From contig JAOTSL010000088.1 of assembly GCA_029864945.1 (NCBI GenBank), forward strand, positions 1-10,401: DNA of 10,401 bases, written 5' to 3'. Each line of letters starts with the position of its first letter. The first letter of the stretch is position 1. The notes under the pieces are model-generated. The model did not search any database. It was not told the origin of the DNA and worked only from the letters and a program-made list of their open reading frames with translations. Shown here one piece after another: positions 1 through 6,249 of this stretch. This DNA is from Gammaproteobacteria bacterium (GTDB lineage: Bacteria > Pseudomonadota > Gammaproteobacteria > S012-40). The translations under genes and the position numbers were made by a program.

Positions 1-206
1 GCGAATAGTGGTTCTATTTAACGAACATGATAAGAAATTCTGATCGGTATCCATGAGTTTGCAGCCAAACAGTGTTAAGTCCGACAGTCTCCTAGCTACA
101 GGCTTACAAACAATATTTCAACCACAAAAAAACAACAAAAGAACACTCAATAAAACCCCAAAAGAGCGATATTGAGCATTTTTACACAGGTAATTTAATA
201 TTACGT
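1..206. other. Non-coding left edge with small hairpin
   Basis: No convincing gene lies here. The first bases contain a short hairpin, AATAG-TGGTT-CTATT (5-bp stem, positions 4-18), followed by AACGAAC. The layout (short palindrome, then an AACGA-like tail) looks like an intergenic repeat of the kind scattered through gammaproteobacterial genomes, but I cannot confirm copy number from one window. The stretch from about 110 to 145 is A-rich and runs into the terminator-like hairpin downstream of the DUF2892 gene. Confidence 0.4.
146..176 (-). terminator. Possible intrinsic terminator of the DUF2892 cluster
   Basis: A 7-bp inverted repeat, CTCAATA (146-152) and TATTGAG (170-176), encloses a 17-nt loop. 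Read on the minus strand it lies about 30 nt after the DUF2892 stop codon and is followed by a T-rich stretch (TGTTCTTTTGTTGTTTTTTT). The plus-strand side also has a short T run, so it could act in both directions. The stem is AT-rich and the loop long, so it is only moderately convincing. Confidence 0.4.
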
Positions 207-398
207 CTATTTTTCTTTTACTCTACAGGTCGAAAGACCAAATGGCATATATGCAGGACAAGACCCGATCACTCCAGTTAATAGAGGCAACAAACCTACT
301 GCTCCCCAATAATTTTGATAATATACGCCTGCGCTTAAAACAACGACACCAGCCAAAATTCGTAATACTCTATCCAATCCGCCCATATTGATTTTCAT
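207..398 (-). CDS. DUF2892 (YgaP-like) small inner-membrane protein
   Basis: This 63-aa protein matches the stand-alone DUF2892 pattern. It has a short polar start (MKINMGGLDRVLRILAG), one hydrophobic segment at about residues 11-26, a second at about 30-45, and the family's conserved GxCPxYxPFGxxTC-like end (GSCPAYMPFGLSTC, residues 45-58). In E. coli YgaP this domain is the membrane anchor of a rhodanese; here no rhodanese is attached. The two cysteines C47 and C58 are typical of the family. The start is supported by AGGAG seven bases before the ATG. It is the last gene of a minus-strand cluster, 70 nt after the cytochrome gene, and is followed by a possible terminator. A redox or sulfur-related role is inferred; the biochemical function of lone DUF2892 proteins is unclear. 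Confidence 0.85.
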   Translation of the reverse strand: MKINMGGLDRVLRILAGVVVLSAGVYYQNYWGAVGLLPLLTGVIGSCPAYMPFGLSTCRVKEK

Positions 399-468
399 AA
401 CACACTCCTATTTTGCTCTACTTTATAGCTACGCCCTATAATTGCTTGTTTCCAGTTCAGACTAATTG

Positions 469-933
469 TTACTTTAAACTTACTTCAATTTTATAAGTTT
501 CATGACAAGCCACACAGTTTTCCATTAAGTCACTCACTTGCTTTAAAGCATGCTGTTCATCACCCAAAGACTCAGCATCCATTGCCAGCTGACTAAATTT
601 TGAGTGGGTATCAAAGCCTAACTTTTTAAATTCAAGCGGCAACTTACCAACCAAAGTTCCAGGCATTTGCTGTTGAGCAGCACTGCCTACTTTATTTGCG
701 GCGTCGGCAATCAACTTCATATCTTTATCGACAATGCCTTTCGTAATTTTTTGAACGCTATCCAAAAAGGTTCTCATTTCAAGAAACACGATATCCCGCT
801 CACCAGCACTAAGCTGAATTGCTTGTCGCCCATCATCACCAGCAACGACACTTCCTGAAAAAACAAATTTATACAGTAATCCACTAGTTGCTAAAGACAG
901 TACTACGACTATTACCCAACATAATCTACACAT
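469..933 (-). CDS. Cytochrome c'/c556-like monohaem protein
   Basis: This 154-aa protein has an N-terminal hydrophobic segment (about residues 5-23) that serves as an export signal or membrane anchor, then a mostly helical body and one C-terminal haem-binding motif CVACH (140-144). A single CxxCH near the end of an all-helical domain of about 120 residues is the hallmark of the cytochrome c'/c556 family (four-helix bundle, haem on the last helix). M53, in the first helix (EMRTF), is where c556-type proteins carry an axial Met ligand, so a six-coordinate electron carrier is possible; true cytochromes c' lack this and bind NO. Two cysteines precede the hydrophobic stretch (C2, C5), which is unusual. 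A strong AAGGGGAAG precedes the ATG. The start lies 30 nt after the DUF1971 stop, suggesting co-transcription. Family assignment is good; the exact ligand set is inferred. Confidence 0.8.
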   Translation of the reverse strand: MCRLCWVIVVVLSLATSGLLYKFVFSGSVVAGDDGRQAIQLSAGERDIVFLEMRTFLDSVQKITKGIVDKDMKLIADAANKVGSAAQQQMPGTLVGKLPLEFKKLGFDTHSKFSQLAMDAESLGDEQHALKQVSDLMENCVACHETYKIEVSLK

Positions 934-963
934 GGCGCTTCCCCTTTATTAATATATGTTCCG

Positions 964-1245
964 CTACATTTCTGTTAAAAACTCGATATGGAATTTTACC
1001 GGGCCCGTCACTTCAACCTGATGAGCCATTTGTGGCGCCACAACCCCCCTATGGTCACTATCTAGTACATGCTCCTCCACAGTTGGCTCCAGTATTCTGT
1101 AAGTTAATTGACCTTCGGTGACGTTAATTTGGCCCCACACGCCTTTTGCTGTTGTATGACGACCCAATATGCCCTTAGGGACATTATCTTGATCAAAGTC
1201 AGGGGTTCTGTTGGTGGTAGTAACGGTGTCTGGCAATATATTCAT
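964..1245 (-). CDS. DUF1971 / YeaR-like cupin-fold protein
   Basis: This 93-aa protein resembles E. coli YeaR and the domain attached to some TehB proteins (DUF1971, a small beta-barrel related to cupins). Shared features are TPDFDQDNVPKGILGRH near the start, with H30 matching the family ERH, a GxLTYRxL strand (residues 45-52), a histidine in the AH of MAHQVE (H75), and the closing FHIEFL strand (85-90). The histidines could bind a metal but this is not shown. In E. coli, yeaR is induced by nitrate and nitric oxide and has been linked to tellurite resistance. AGGAG lies seven bases before the ATG. It is the first gene of the minus-strand cluster and diverges from the LysR regulator across a 151-bp gap, so that regulator is a candidate controller. 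Confidence 0.82.
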   Translation of the reverse strand: MNILPDTVTTTNRTPDFDQDNVPKGILGRHTTAKGVWGQINVTEGQLTYRILEPTVEEHVLDSDHRGVVAPQMAHQVEVTGPVKFHIEFLTEM

Positions 1246-1396
1246 GGTTCACTCCTGTTTAATTAATCTCTCTGATAACATTATCGTCTATGCGTTATGG
1301 TTAGTGTATATGGTGGTTCTGAACATCTTCTTTGCGTTTATTGCACAAATGACCTAGAGTAATGATATATAGAGAGAAATATATAAAAGAGAAGCG
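1246..1396. promoter_or_regulatory. Divergent regulatory region between DUF1971 cluster and LysR
   Basis: For LysR a plausible sigma70 promoter is TTGCAC (1341-1346), 17 bp, GATATA (1364-1369), about 28 bp before the ATG. For the minus-strand cluster a GATAAT -10-like hexamer is read from 1285-1280, with only a poor -35. That hexamer is part of the palindrome GATAACATTATC (1274-1285). CTA-N11-TAG, a T-N11-A LysR-box shape, occurs at about 1288-1304. Which of these LysR or an NO/anaerobic regulator would use cannot be settled by eye. Confidence 0.4.
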
Positions 1397-2305
1397 ATGA
1401 ACCTATTTAATAGTATAGAGCTGTTTGTAAAAACCATCGAAAGTGGTAGCTTTTCTGAAGTAGGACGTCGGCTACAAATAGCGCCATCTTCCGTTTCTCG
1501 TCAAATTAATGCATTAGAAGAAGAGCTGGGTATTCGCTTATTACAACGCACTACACGAAGCATCAACTTAACCGAAGCCGGACAAATTTATTTTGAAAAA
1601 GTCAGCAAAATACTCGACGATTTGGCAGAAGCAAAACTCGCAATTTCACAACTACAAGCAACTCCCAAAGGCTTATTACGCATTAACGCAGCCATACCCT
1701 TCGGCGAGCGAAATATTGTTCCTTTAATTCCTGAGTTTTTAAATAAATACCCTAAGCTAAAGGTTGAATTAATTCTAGAGGATCGATCAATTGACTTGAT
1801 TGAGGAACGAGTAGATTTATCTATTCGAATAGGCCGACTAGAAGACTCCAGCCTAGTTGCCAGAAAACTAAAAGAAAATAATTTCGTCGTGTGCGGGAGT
1901 CAAACTTATTTTCAAAATAAAGGTACACCAACAACGCCTGATGAATTAAAGCAACATAACTGCATCGTTAATAAAAACATTTTCAACAGTAATAGCTGGC
2001 ACTTTAAAAAAGGTAATTCATCACTCACCGTACCTGTTACCGGAAATTTTCAGGCAAATACAGGCGGTGCACTGTTTAATGCAATACTTTCAAATCTAGG
2101 TATCGCCGTTTTACCCACTTGGTATGTGGGTGAAGAGATTGCAAAGGGGAATTTACAAGTGGTATTAAAAAATTACGAAGTCACATTACCCGCAATGACA
2201 GGTAGCGCTATATATGCGCTATATCCTGCAGGACAATACCTGCCACCAAAAACAAGAGTATTTATAGACTATCTCGTAGAAAAGTTTAATGAAGATAACG
2301 CCTAA
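1397..2305 (+). CDS. LysR-type transcriptional regulator (CrgA/AaeR-like subgroup)
   Basis: This 302-aa protein is of normal length for the LysR family. The N-terminal winged helix-turn-helix spans residues 1-60, with the recognition segment around IAPSSVSRQINALEEELG (28-45) and the typical RTTRSINLTEAG (51-62). A linker helix follows to about 85, then a periplasmic-binding-protein-like effector domain (about 88-295), including ERVDLSIRIGRL, typical of the CrgA/AaeR/DsdC-like branch whose members have 'E..DLAIRIG'. It should act as a cytoplasmic DNA-binding tetramer responding to a small molecule that cannot be deduced. The Shine-Dalgarno sequence is weak (AGAGAAG). It is divergent from the DUF1971-cytochrome-DUF2892 cluster, the usual arrangement of a LysR regulator and its target. 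Family call is firm; target and ligand are inference. Confidence 0.93.
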   Translation: MNLFNSIELFVKTIESGSFSEVGRRLQIAPSSVSRQINALEEELGIRLLQRTTRSINLTEAGQIYFEKVSKILDDLAEAKLAISQLQATPKGLLRINAAIPFGERNIVPLIPEFLNKYPKLKVELILEDRSIDLIEERVDLSIRIGRLEDSSLVARKLKENNFVVCGSQTYFQNKGTPTTPDELKQHNCIVNKNIFNSNSWHFKKGNSSLTVPVTGNFQANTGGALFNAILSNLGIAVLPTWYVGEEIAKGNLQVVLKNYEVTLPAMTGSAIYALYPAGQYLPPKTRVFIDYLVEKFNEDNA

Positions 2306-2331
2306 TTTATTTAAGCATTATCCTCATTAAA
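2285..2331. terminator. Bidirectional terminator-like hairpin, LysR/dbpA junction
   Basis: A 17-bp inverted repeat with two mismatches pairs positions 2285-2301 with 2315-2331 around a 13-nt loop. The LysR stop codon (2303-2305) lies inside the loop and the left arm is part of the coding sequence. The genes converge with only 36 bp between their stops, so one hairpin serving both directions is plausible. Minus-strand transcripts see a short pyrimidine tract (CTTTTCT) after the stem; the plus side lacks a clear T run. Confidence 0.55.
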
Positions 2332-2341
2332 TAGCCTGAAA

Positions 2342-3724
2342 TTACAGCCGTCTCACGCGAAAAGAACGTCCTTTTAACTTACCTTCGGTTAATTTTTTTA
2401 GAGCAAGTTTAGCGGCATCTATACTAACTGCCACGTAAGCTCGATTATCAAAAAGTTGTATCTTACCGACCTGCGTTCCAGCGATACCATTTTCACCAGT
2501 CAGTGCACCTAAAATATCACCGGGCCGTACTTTTTGTTTTTTACCGCCATCAATCAATAACGTTACCATGGTCGGCTTATCCGCTGGTTGATTCAGTATA
2601 CTCATTGGTGGTAACTGCTCGATACTTATCTTCTGATCAATATACTCTTCCAACTGAGCAATTTTATAACCTTCTTTTTCGTTATATAACGTGCAAGCAA
2701 CGCCTTTACTACCGGCACGCCCTGTTCGACCAATACGATGAATATGCACTTCTGGGTCTCGAGCGATTTCATAATTTATTACAAGGTCCAGCGCCTCAAT
2801 ATCAAGACCTCGTGCAGCGACATCTGTGGCAACAAGAATAGATGCACTCTTATTGGCAAACCTCACTAATGTTTGGTCACGATCGCGTTGCTCCAAATCA
2901 CCGTGTAAAGCAAGCACACTAAATTCATATTGATATAATTCATCGGCCACTTGCTGAGTTTCACGTTTGGTATTACAAAAGATTACCGCTGATTCGGGGC
3001 GATAATGCAAAAGAAGCAGACGCACGGCAGTTGCTCTTGAAAAACCGTCTTCAACCTCATACAAATGCTGTGCAATACTGCCACTGTCGTGAGTCGAGGC
3101 TGCTTTTACCATTACCGGACTTTTCATTATGCGCTTTGATATGGCTTGAATCTGATCAGGGAAAGTGGCACTAAAAAGCAAGGTCTGGCGTTTAGCGGGA
3201 GCATGTTCGATGATGGCATCTAGAGCCGGCTGAAAACCCATCTCAAGCATTCGGTCCGCCTCATCCAGTACAAAAATATTTAAATTTTCTAGGTTCAGCG
3301 ATCCTTTCCGCAAATGTTCTTCTATCCGCCCAGGCGTGCCGACAACAATATGAGCACCGTGTTCTAATGAACCAATTTGAGGTCCGAATGGCATACCACC
3401 GCAGAGTGTTAGCACTTTAATGTTATGTATTGAGCGGCCCAGTCTGCGAATCTCTTTTGCAACCTGGTCTGCTAGCTCGCGGGTCGGACACAGTATTAGA
3501 GATTGCACACGAAACTGTTTTACATTGAGCTTTTCTAACAAGCCCAGCGCAAATGCCGCGGTCTTTCCTGATCCAGTTTTACCCTGAGCAATAACATCGG
3601 CACCATTGAGAATATGAGGCAAACTCTCAGCCTGAATAGGCGTCATAGCGTTATATTCAAGGGAAGAGAGATTTTCCAGCAGCGCCGGGGATAAATTAAG
3701 TGATGAAAAGGCTGTTTGACTCAA
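2342..3724 (-). CDS. dbpA: ATP-dependent RNA helicase DbpA (DEAD-box)
   Basis: This 460-aa protein has a complete DEAD-box core: Q-motif region MTPIQ (27-31), Walker A AQGKTGSGKT (46-55), PTRELA (80-85), TPGR (130-133), DEAD (154-157), SAT (185-187), ATDVAARGLD (299-308) and HRIGRTGR (329-336). The C-terminal 75 residues (about 386-460), including LIDGGKKQKVRPGDILGALT, form the DbpA-specific RNA-binding domain, which in E. coli recognises hairpin 92 of 23S rRNA and directs the helicase to late 50S subunit assembly. Length matches E. coli DbpA. The chosen start is TTG: AGAGGA lies seven bases upstream, no ATG is available nearby, and TAFSSLN matches the start of known DbpA proteins (TAFSTLN). 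It lies downstream of the cold-shock gene in the same direction but a terminator separates them. Confidence 0.96.
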   Translation of the reverse strand: MSQTAFSSLNLSPALLENLSSLEYNAMTPIQAESLPHILNGADVIAQGKTGSGKTAAFALGLLEKLNVKQFRVQSLILCPTRELADQVAKEIRRLGRSIHNIKVLTLCGGMPFGPQIGSLEHGAHIVVGTPGRIEEHLRKGSLNLENLNIFVLDEADRMLEMGFQPALDAIIEHAPAKRQTLLFSATFPDQIQAISKRIMKSPVMVKAASTHDSGSIAQHLYEVEDGFSRATAVRLLLLHYRPESAVIFCNTKRETQQVADELYQYEFSVLALHGDLEQRDRDQTLVRFANKSASILVATDVAARGLDIEALDLVINYEIARDPEVHIHRIGRTGRAGSKGVACTLYNEKEGYKIAQLEEYIDQKISIEQLPPMSILNQPADKPTMVTLLIDGGKKQKVRPGDILGALTGENGIAGTQVGKIQLFDNRAYVAVSIDAAKLALKKLTEGKLKGRSFRVRRL

Positions 3725-3828
3725 AATAAAGTCCTCTATTGGTGCTATTTTTAGGGTTGCTCTGGAGAAATGAGCATGAAATATATCAGGTTCGGGGGAA
3801 AATACGGATATGACTGCGTTAAAAATTA

Positions 3829-3862
3829 AAAAAGGGCAAAACCATATGGTCCTGCCCTTTTT
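3829..3862 (-). terminator. Rho-independent terminator of the cold-shock gene
   Basis: A 34-bp palindrome: AAAAAGGGCA (3829-3838) pairs with TGCCCTTTTT (3853-3862), and inner ACCAT pairs with ATGGT. The only asymmetry is AA opposite CC at 3839-3840/3851-3852. In a minus-strand transcript these become G-U wobbles, so the stem is continuous, and it is followed by TTTTTTAATTTTT. In a plus-strand transcript they are A/C mismatches. Orientation therefore favours the minus-strand cold-shock gene, and insulates dbpA. Confidence 0.85.
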
Positions 3863-3925
3863 GATCTCTACTTTATTTAAACTTAAATAACTAAATACGT
3901 TTACTTAAGTATAAATGGTAGAGAT

Positions 3926-3956
3926 TATAGCCAGCATTAATTTAATGCTGGCTATA
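3926..3956 (-). repeat. 15-bp perfect inverted repeat in the csp 3' UTR
   Basis: TATAGCCAGCATTAA (3926-3940) and its exact reverse complement (3942-3956) are separated by one base, starting 13 bp after the csp stop codon. No T run follows on the minus strand, so it is not a standard terminator. In the transcript it would form a stable hairpin just upstream of the real terminator, and could protect the mRNA 3' end or serve as a back-up stop. Part of the base-pairing near the centre would open to make a loop. Confidence 0.75.
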
Positions 3957-3969
3957 TAACGATTTAAAA

Positions 3970-4176
3970 TTAAACCGCTACGATGTTCTCTGCTTGAGGA
4001 CCTTTAGCGCCCTGAGTAACAGTGAATTCAACTTTCTGGCCTTCAGCCAAAGTTTTGAAGCCTGCACCAGAAATAGCGCTGAAGTGTGCAAATACATCTG
4101 GGCCAGATTCTTGCTCAATGAAGCCAAAACCTTTAGATTCGTTAAACCATTTAACAGTACCGGTAGTAGTAGACAT
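3970..4176 (-). CDS. CspA-family cold-shock / nucleic-acid-binding protein
   Basis: This 68-aa protein is a single cold-shock domain of standard length. RNP1 is SKGFGFIE (14-21) and RNP2 is DVFAHF (27-32); W10 and the aromatic cluster that stacks on single-stranded nucleic acid are intact. The C-terminal GAKGPQAENIVAV is typical of the family. It acts in the cytoplasm as an RNA chaperone that melts structure, either on cold shock or constitutively. AGGA lies seven bases before the ATG. A perfect consensus promoter and a leader of about 147 nt precede it, and two hairpins follow it, so it is a monocistronic unit. The long leader suggests a cold-induced, CspA-like member rather than a constitutive CspE/CspC, but this is inference; no subfamily symbol is assigned. 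Confidence 0.95.
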   Translation of the reverse strand: MSTTTGTVKWFNESKGFGFIEQESGPDVFAHFSAISGAGFKTLAEGQKVEFTVTQGAKGPQAENIVAV

Positions 4177-4323
4177 AATCTTATCCTATAAAATCATTAA
4201 TAATTAGAGTCTTAAATAAAGACCATTTGGCTGGAAGTGTTGCTATGACTTATGTAGAACAGGACGAAGATGAATACAGTGCATCGAAATGGTGTTCATA
4301 AATATCAGTAGTACTTTCAAGCT
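4177..4323 (-). promoter_or_regulatory. Long 5' leader of the cold-shock gene
   Basis: From the predicted transcription start near 4323 the leader is about 147 nt, close to the roughly 160-nt leader of E. coli cspA, where RNA refolding at low temperature controls stability and translation. No ORF of note lies in it. I do not see an exact match to the E. coli cold box, so the regulatory assignment rests on length, position and the gene family. Confidence 0.55.
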
Positions 4324-4329
4324 GAAGGA

Positions 4330-4357
4330 ATTATATACAGGTTAATTTCATTGTCAA
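4330..4357 (-). promoter_or_regulatory. Perfect-consensus sigma70 promoter of the cold-shock gene
   Basis: Read on the minus strand, TTGACA (4357-4352) is separated by 16 bp from TATAAT (4335-4330). Both hexamers match the sigma70 consensus at all six positions. A spacer of 16 is one short of the optimum. The predicted start is near 4323. Such a strong promoter fits cspA-type genes, whose output is limited after transcription. Confidence 0.85.
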
Positions 4358-4400
4358 GAATATTCCCCATTTATTCAGGCACATATCTCACAAGTAGTTT

Positions 4401-4423
4401 CCTTAATGACCTTAATGACCTTA
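4401..4423. repeat. 9-bp tandem repeat, 2.5 copies
   Basis: CCTTAATGA occurs twice back to back (4401-4409, 4410-4418), followed by a partial CCTTA. It lies between the csp promoter and the 3' end of the desaturase-family gene. No function is apparent; it could arise by slippage or be a small direct-repeat binding site. Confidence 0.6.
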
Positions 4424-4469
4424 GAAGTCACTGGACCCGTGCTTATGACGCTGCCCAACACGTATCCCG

Positions 4470-5351
4470 TTATTTGTTCGGATTCTGTTTTTCATCTTCC
4501 CCATCCCAATCACGGCGATTAATTGCATAAGAACTAATCTTTCCTTTAAAGGGTAGCGTTAACATACCGGATATCCAGACGATGTCTTTATTTTTCGTGT
4601 ATTTGTGAATGCCAAATATCATTGCCTCTTGCCCTGCTCTAGCCTGCTCACGGTAGGTTCCAAATAATCGATCCCAAATCGACAGATTAAAGCCAAAGTT
4701 ACTATTGGCCTCATCATCTTCTACAGAATGATGCACTCGGTGCATATCTGGTGTTACAACAATACGGCGTAACCAGATGTCTATCTGATTCGGTAATTTT
4801 ATGTTGGCGTGGTTAAACATGGCCATGGCGTTTAATACAATTTCAAAAATAATCACTGCGATAACGGGCGCGCCAAGCACAACAATTGTGGAAAACTTGA
4901 TCAGCATTGATAAAACTATTTCAATCGGATGAAAACGTGCACCGGTAGTTACATCATAGTCACGGTCAGCATGATGTACTCGATGCAAACGCCATAATGC
5001 AGGAACCGCGTGCACTAAAACATGTTGTAGATAAATAATAAAATCCATTGCTATTACCGTTATTAAAACCGCAAAAACAAAAGGCACTGAATAATAGTTA
5101 AGTAAGCCCCAGCCTTGCTCACTGGCAAATGCCGCTACACCAACTGCAGCAGCAGGAAAAAGCAAACGTAATACAATACTATTCAGAAAAACCAGACCTA
5201 AATTATTAGCCCAGCGTGTCAATTTTGAAACAGTTAAAACTCGCCGTGGTTTTAGCACCTCCCAAGCAGCCATTAATCCAAATATGCCAAAAAAGAAACT
5301 AAGCCGAATAGCGGTCTCATTTACGGTTATCCATTGATCCATACTCATCAT
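4470..5351 (-). CDS. Sterol desaturase / fatty acid hydroxylase superfamily protein
   Basis: This 293-aa integral membrane protein has the di-iron histidine clusters of the fatty acid hydroxylase superfamily: HVLVH (110-114), HRVHH (123-127), a single H in FNHAN (181) and HRVHH (204-208). Hydrophobic segments lie at about 15-30, 52-75, 88-108 and 150-176. Members use a non-haem di-iron centre and O2 to hydroxylate or desaturate lipids at the inner membrane; the substrate of bacterial homologues is usually unknown. AAGGGG precedes the tandem ATGATG; either ATG could serve, giving 293 or 292 residues. The charged C-terminus is cytoplasmic. It is divergent from an ArsR-rhodanese regulator, and its promoter is bracketed by two ArsR-style operators, so repression by that protein is the natural reading. 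A link between sulfur or thiol sensing and membrane-lipid oxidation is an inference. Confidence 0.9.
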   Translation of the reverse strand: MMSMDQWITVNETAIRLSFFFGIFGLMAAWEVLKPRRVLTVSKLTRWANNLGLVFLNSIVLRLLFPAAAVGVAAFASEQGWGLLNYYSVPFVFAVLITVIAMDFIIYLQHVLVHAVPALWRLHRVHHADRDYDVTTGARFHPIEIVLSMLIKFSTIVVLGAPVIAVIIFEIVLNAMAMFNHANIKLPNQIDIWLRRIVVTPDMHRVHHSVEDDEANSNFGFNLSIWDRLFGTYREQARAGQEAMIFGIHKYTKNKDIVWISGMLTLPFKGKISSYAINRRDWDGEDEKQNPNK

Positions 5352-5379
5352 CTGACCCCTTTTCCTATCACCTAGACCA

Positions 5380-5401
5380 TATTCAAGGGTTTACTTGAAT
5401 A
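5380..5401. promoter_or_regulatory. ArsR-type operator 1
   Basis: TATTCAAG (5380-5387), six bases, CTTGAATA (5394-5401): a perfect 8-bp inverted repeat of the size bound by ArsR/SmtB dimers. It overlaps the first base of the -10 hexamer of the minus-strand desaturase promoter and covers the region around its transcription start, so binding would block that promoter. Confidence 0.7.
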
Positions 5402-5430
5402 CTATAGCGGACACCCCCACTTGTATTCAA
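5401..5430 (-). promoter_or_regulatory. Sigma70 promoter of the desaturase-family gene
   Basis: On the minus strand TTGAAT (5430-5425), 18 bp, TATAGT (5406-5401). Each hexamer matches the sigma70 consensus at four or five of six positions. The -35 lies inside operator 2 and the -10 abuts operator 1. The predicted leader is about 40 nt to the ATG. Confidence 0.6.
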
Positions 5431-5446
5431 GTATTTTTTTGAATAC
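5423..5446. promoter_or_regulatory. ArsR-type operator 2
   Basis: GTATTCAAG (5423-5431), six bases, TTTGAATAC (5438-5446): the same core sequence and spacing as operator 1, with one mismatch in nine pairs. The centres of the two sites are about 44 bp (roughly four helical turns) apart, so dimers would lie on the same face of the DNA. It covers the desaturase -35 and lies 31 bp upstream of the regulator's own start, consistent with autoregulation. The plus-strand promoter of the regulator is less clear (possible TTGTAT ... TACTCT, 17-bp gap, inside this site). Confidence 0.7.
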
Positions 5447-5477
5447 TCTTGAACAACTCTATGTATCGGATGCAATA

Positions 5478-6137
5478 ATGAAACCCTTCAAGAAACAACT
5501 TTTCACCTATTTTGCCCAGATTGCAAAAGCGATGAGCAACCCTAACCGATTAGAATTGTTAGAGTTTTTGGCACAAAGAGAGTGTTCTGTCGAAGATCTC
5601 GCAAACCTCACAGGGCTCACCGTTGCCAACACATCCCATCATCTTCAGCAACTAAAACATACCGGCCTCGTGGTTTGTAGAAAAGAAGGCTTGCACGTCA
5701 TTTACCGCCTAAGTGGGGACGATATTATGATCCTGATGACCCAGATCCAAAAAGTTGCAGAACGCCACCTGACTGAAATAGACCAACTCATCGAAGACTA
5801 TTTAACCGTGAAAGACAGCTTAGAAGCAATTCCCAGTGACGAGCTGGTGGAACGTGCACGACAAGGAATGATTACCGTACTTGATGTTCGCCCAATCGAA
5901 GAATATGAGGCGGGACATCTACCTGGCGCAGTCAATATCCCGTTATCTGAACTTGAAAACAAACTAGCAACCTTGGATAAAACAAAAGAAATTGTTGCCT
6001 ATTGCCGCGGCCCACATTGCGTACTGGCATTTGATGCTGTTGAACAATTACGAGCCAGAGGGCTCAAAGCTCGCCGACTTGATGGTGGTTATCCAGAATG
6101 GAAGTTAAAAGGATTACCGACAGAAGGTATTAAATAA
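5478..6137 (+). CDS. ArsR-family repressor fused to a rhodanese domain
   Basis: At 219 aa, residues 1-100 form a winged helix (ArsR/SmtB) with the recognition helix in LTVANTSHHLQQLKHTGLV (47-65), and residues 118-215 form a rhodanese domain with LDVRP (135-139), GHLPGAVNIPL (146-156) and the active-site loop YCRGPHC (175-181). C176 is the catalytic persulfide cysteine; the loop is the CRGPxC form seen in ArsR-rhodanese fusions, with extra C181. C36 and C67 in the DNA-binding part are candidate sensing thiols, by analogy with the persulfide sensors BigR/SqrR, although their exact positions differ. No ArsR metal motif (CxCxxC) is present. I start it at ATG 5478 because an upstream TTG at 5421 falls inside operator 2 and adds 19 residues absent from the family; GGA lies eight bases before the ATG. 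Probable role: repress the desaturase gene and itself until reactive sulfur, or another thiol signal, arrives. Confidence 0.9.
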   Translation: MKPFKKQLFTYFAQIAKAMSNPNRLELLEFLAQRECSVEDLANLTGLTVANTSHHLQQLKHTGLVVCRKEGLHVIYRLSGDDIMILMTQIQKVAERHLTEIDQLIEDYLTVKDSLEAIPSDELVERARQGMITVLDVRPIEEYEAGHLPGAVNIPLSELENKLATLDKTKEIVAYCRGPHCVLAFDAVEQLRARGLKARRLDGGYPEWKLKGLPTEGIK

Positions 6138-6249
6138 ATCTTAAGAAAGAATATCTAACCTGTTTTTTTACACAATAATTTTACATTAACTAAATTACAC
6201 GTCTAAAACGCTTAAGGCACATAAGACTCTTTACTGCTATTCTTCCTTA

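Noticed and set aside
667..1121. Plus-strand frames opposite the cytochrome and DUF1971 genes
   Set aside because: They are antisense to genes with clear domains and ribosome-binding sites and show no recognisable family.
2503..2841. 112-aa plus-strand frame within dbpA
   Set aside because: It is antisense to the conserved helicase and RNA-binding domains, so it is a shadow.
3994..4207. Two plus-strand frames opposite the cold-shock gene
   Set aside because: They are antisense to a strongly conserved cold-shock domain.
4401..4423. CRISPR-like array from the CCTTAATGA repeats
   Set aside because: There are only 2.5 contiguous 9-bp copies and no spacers.
5421..5477. TTG start for the ArsR-rhodanese gene, giving 238 aa
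   Set aside because: The TTG lies inside operator 2, has no ribosome-binding site and adds 19 residues that do not look like the family; ATG 5478 fits better.
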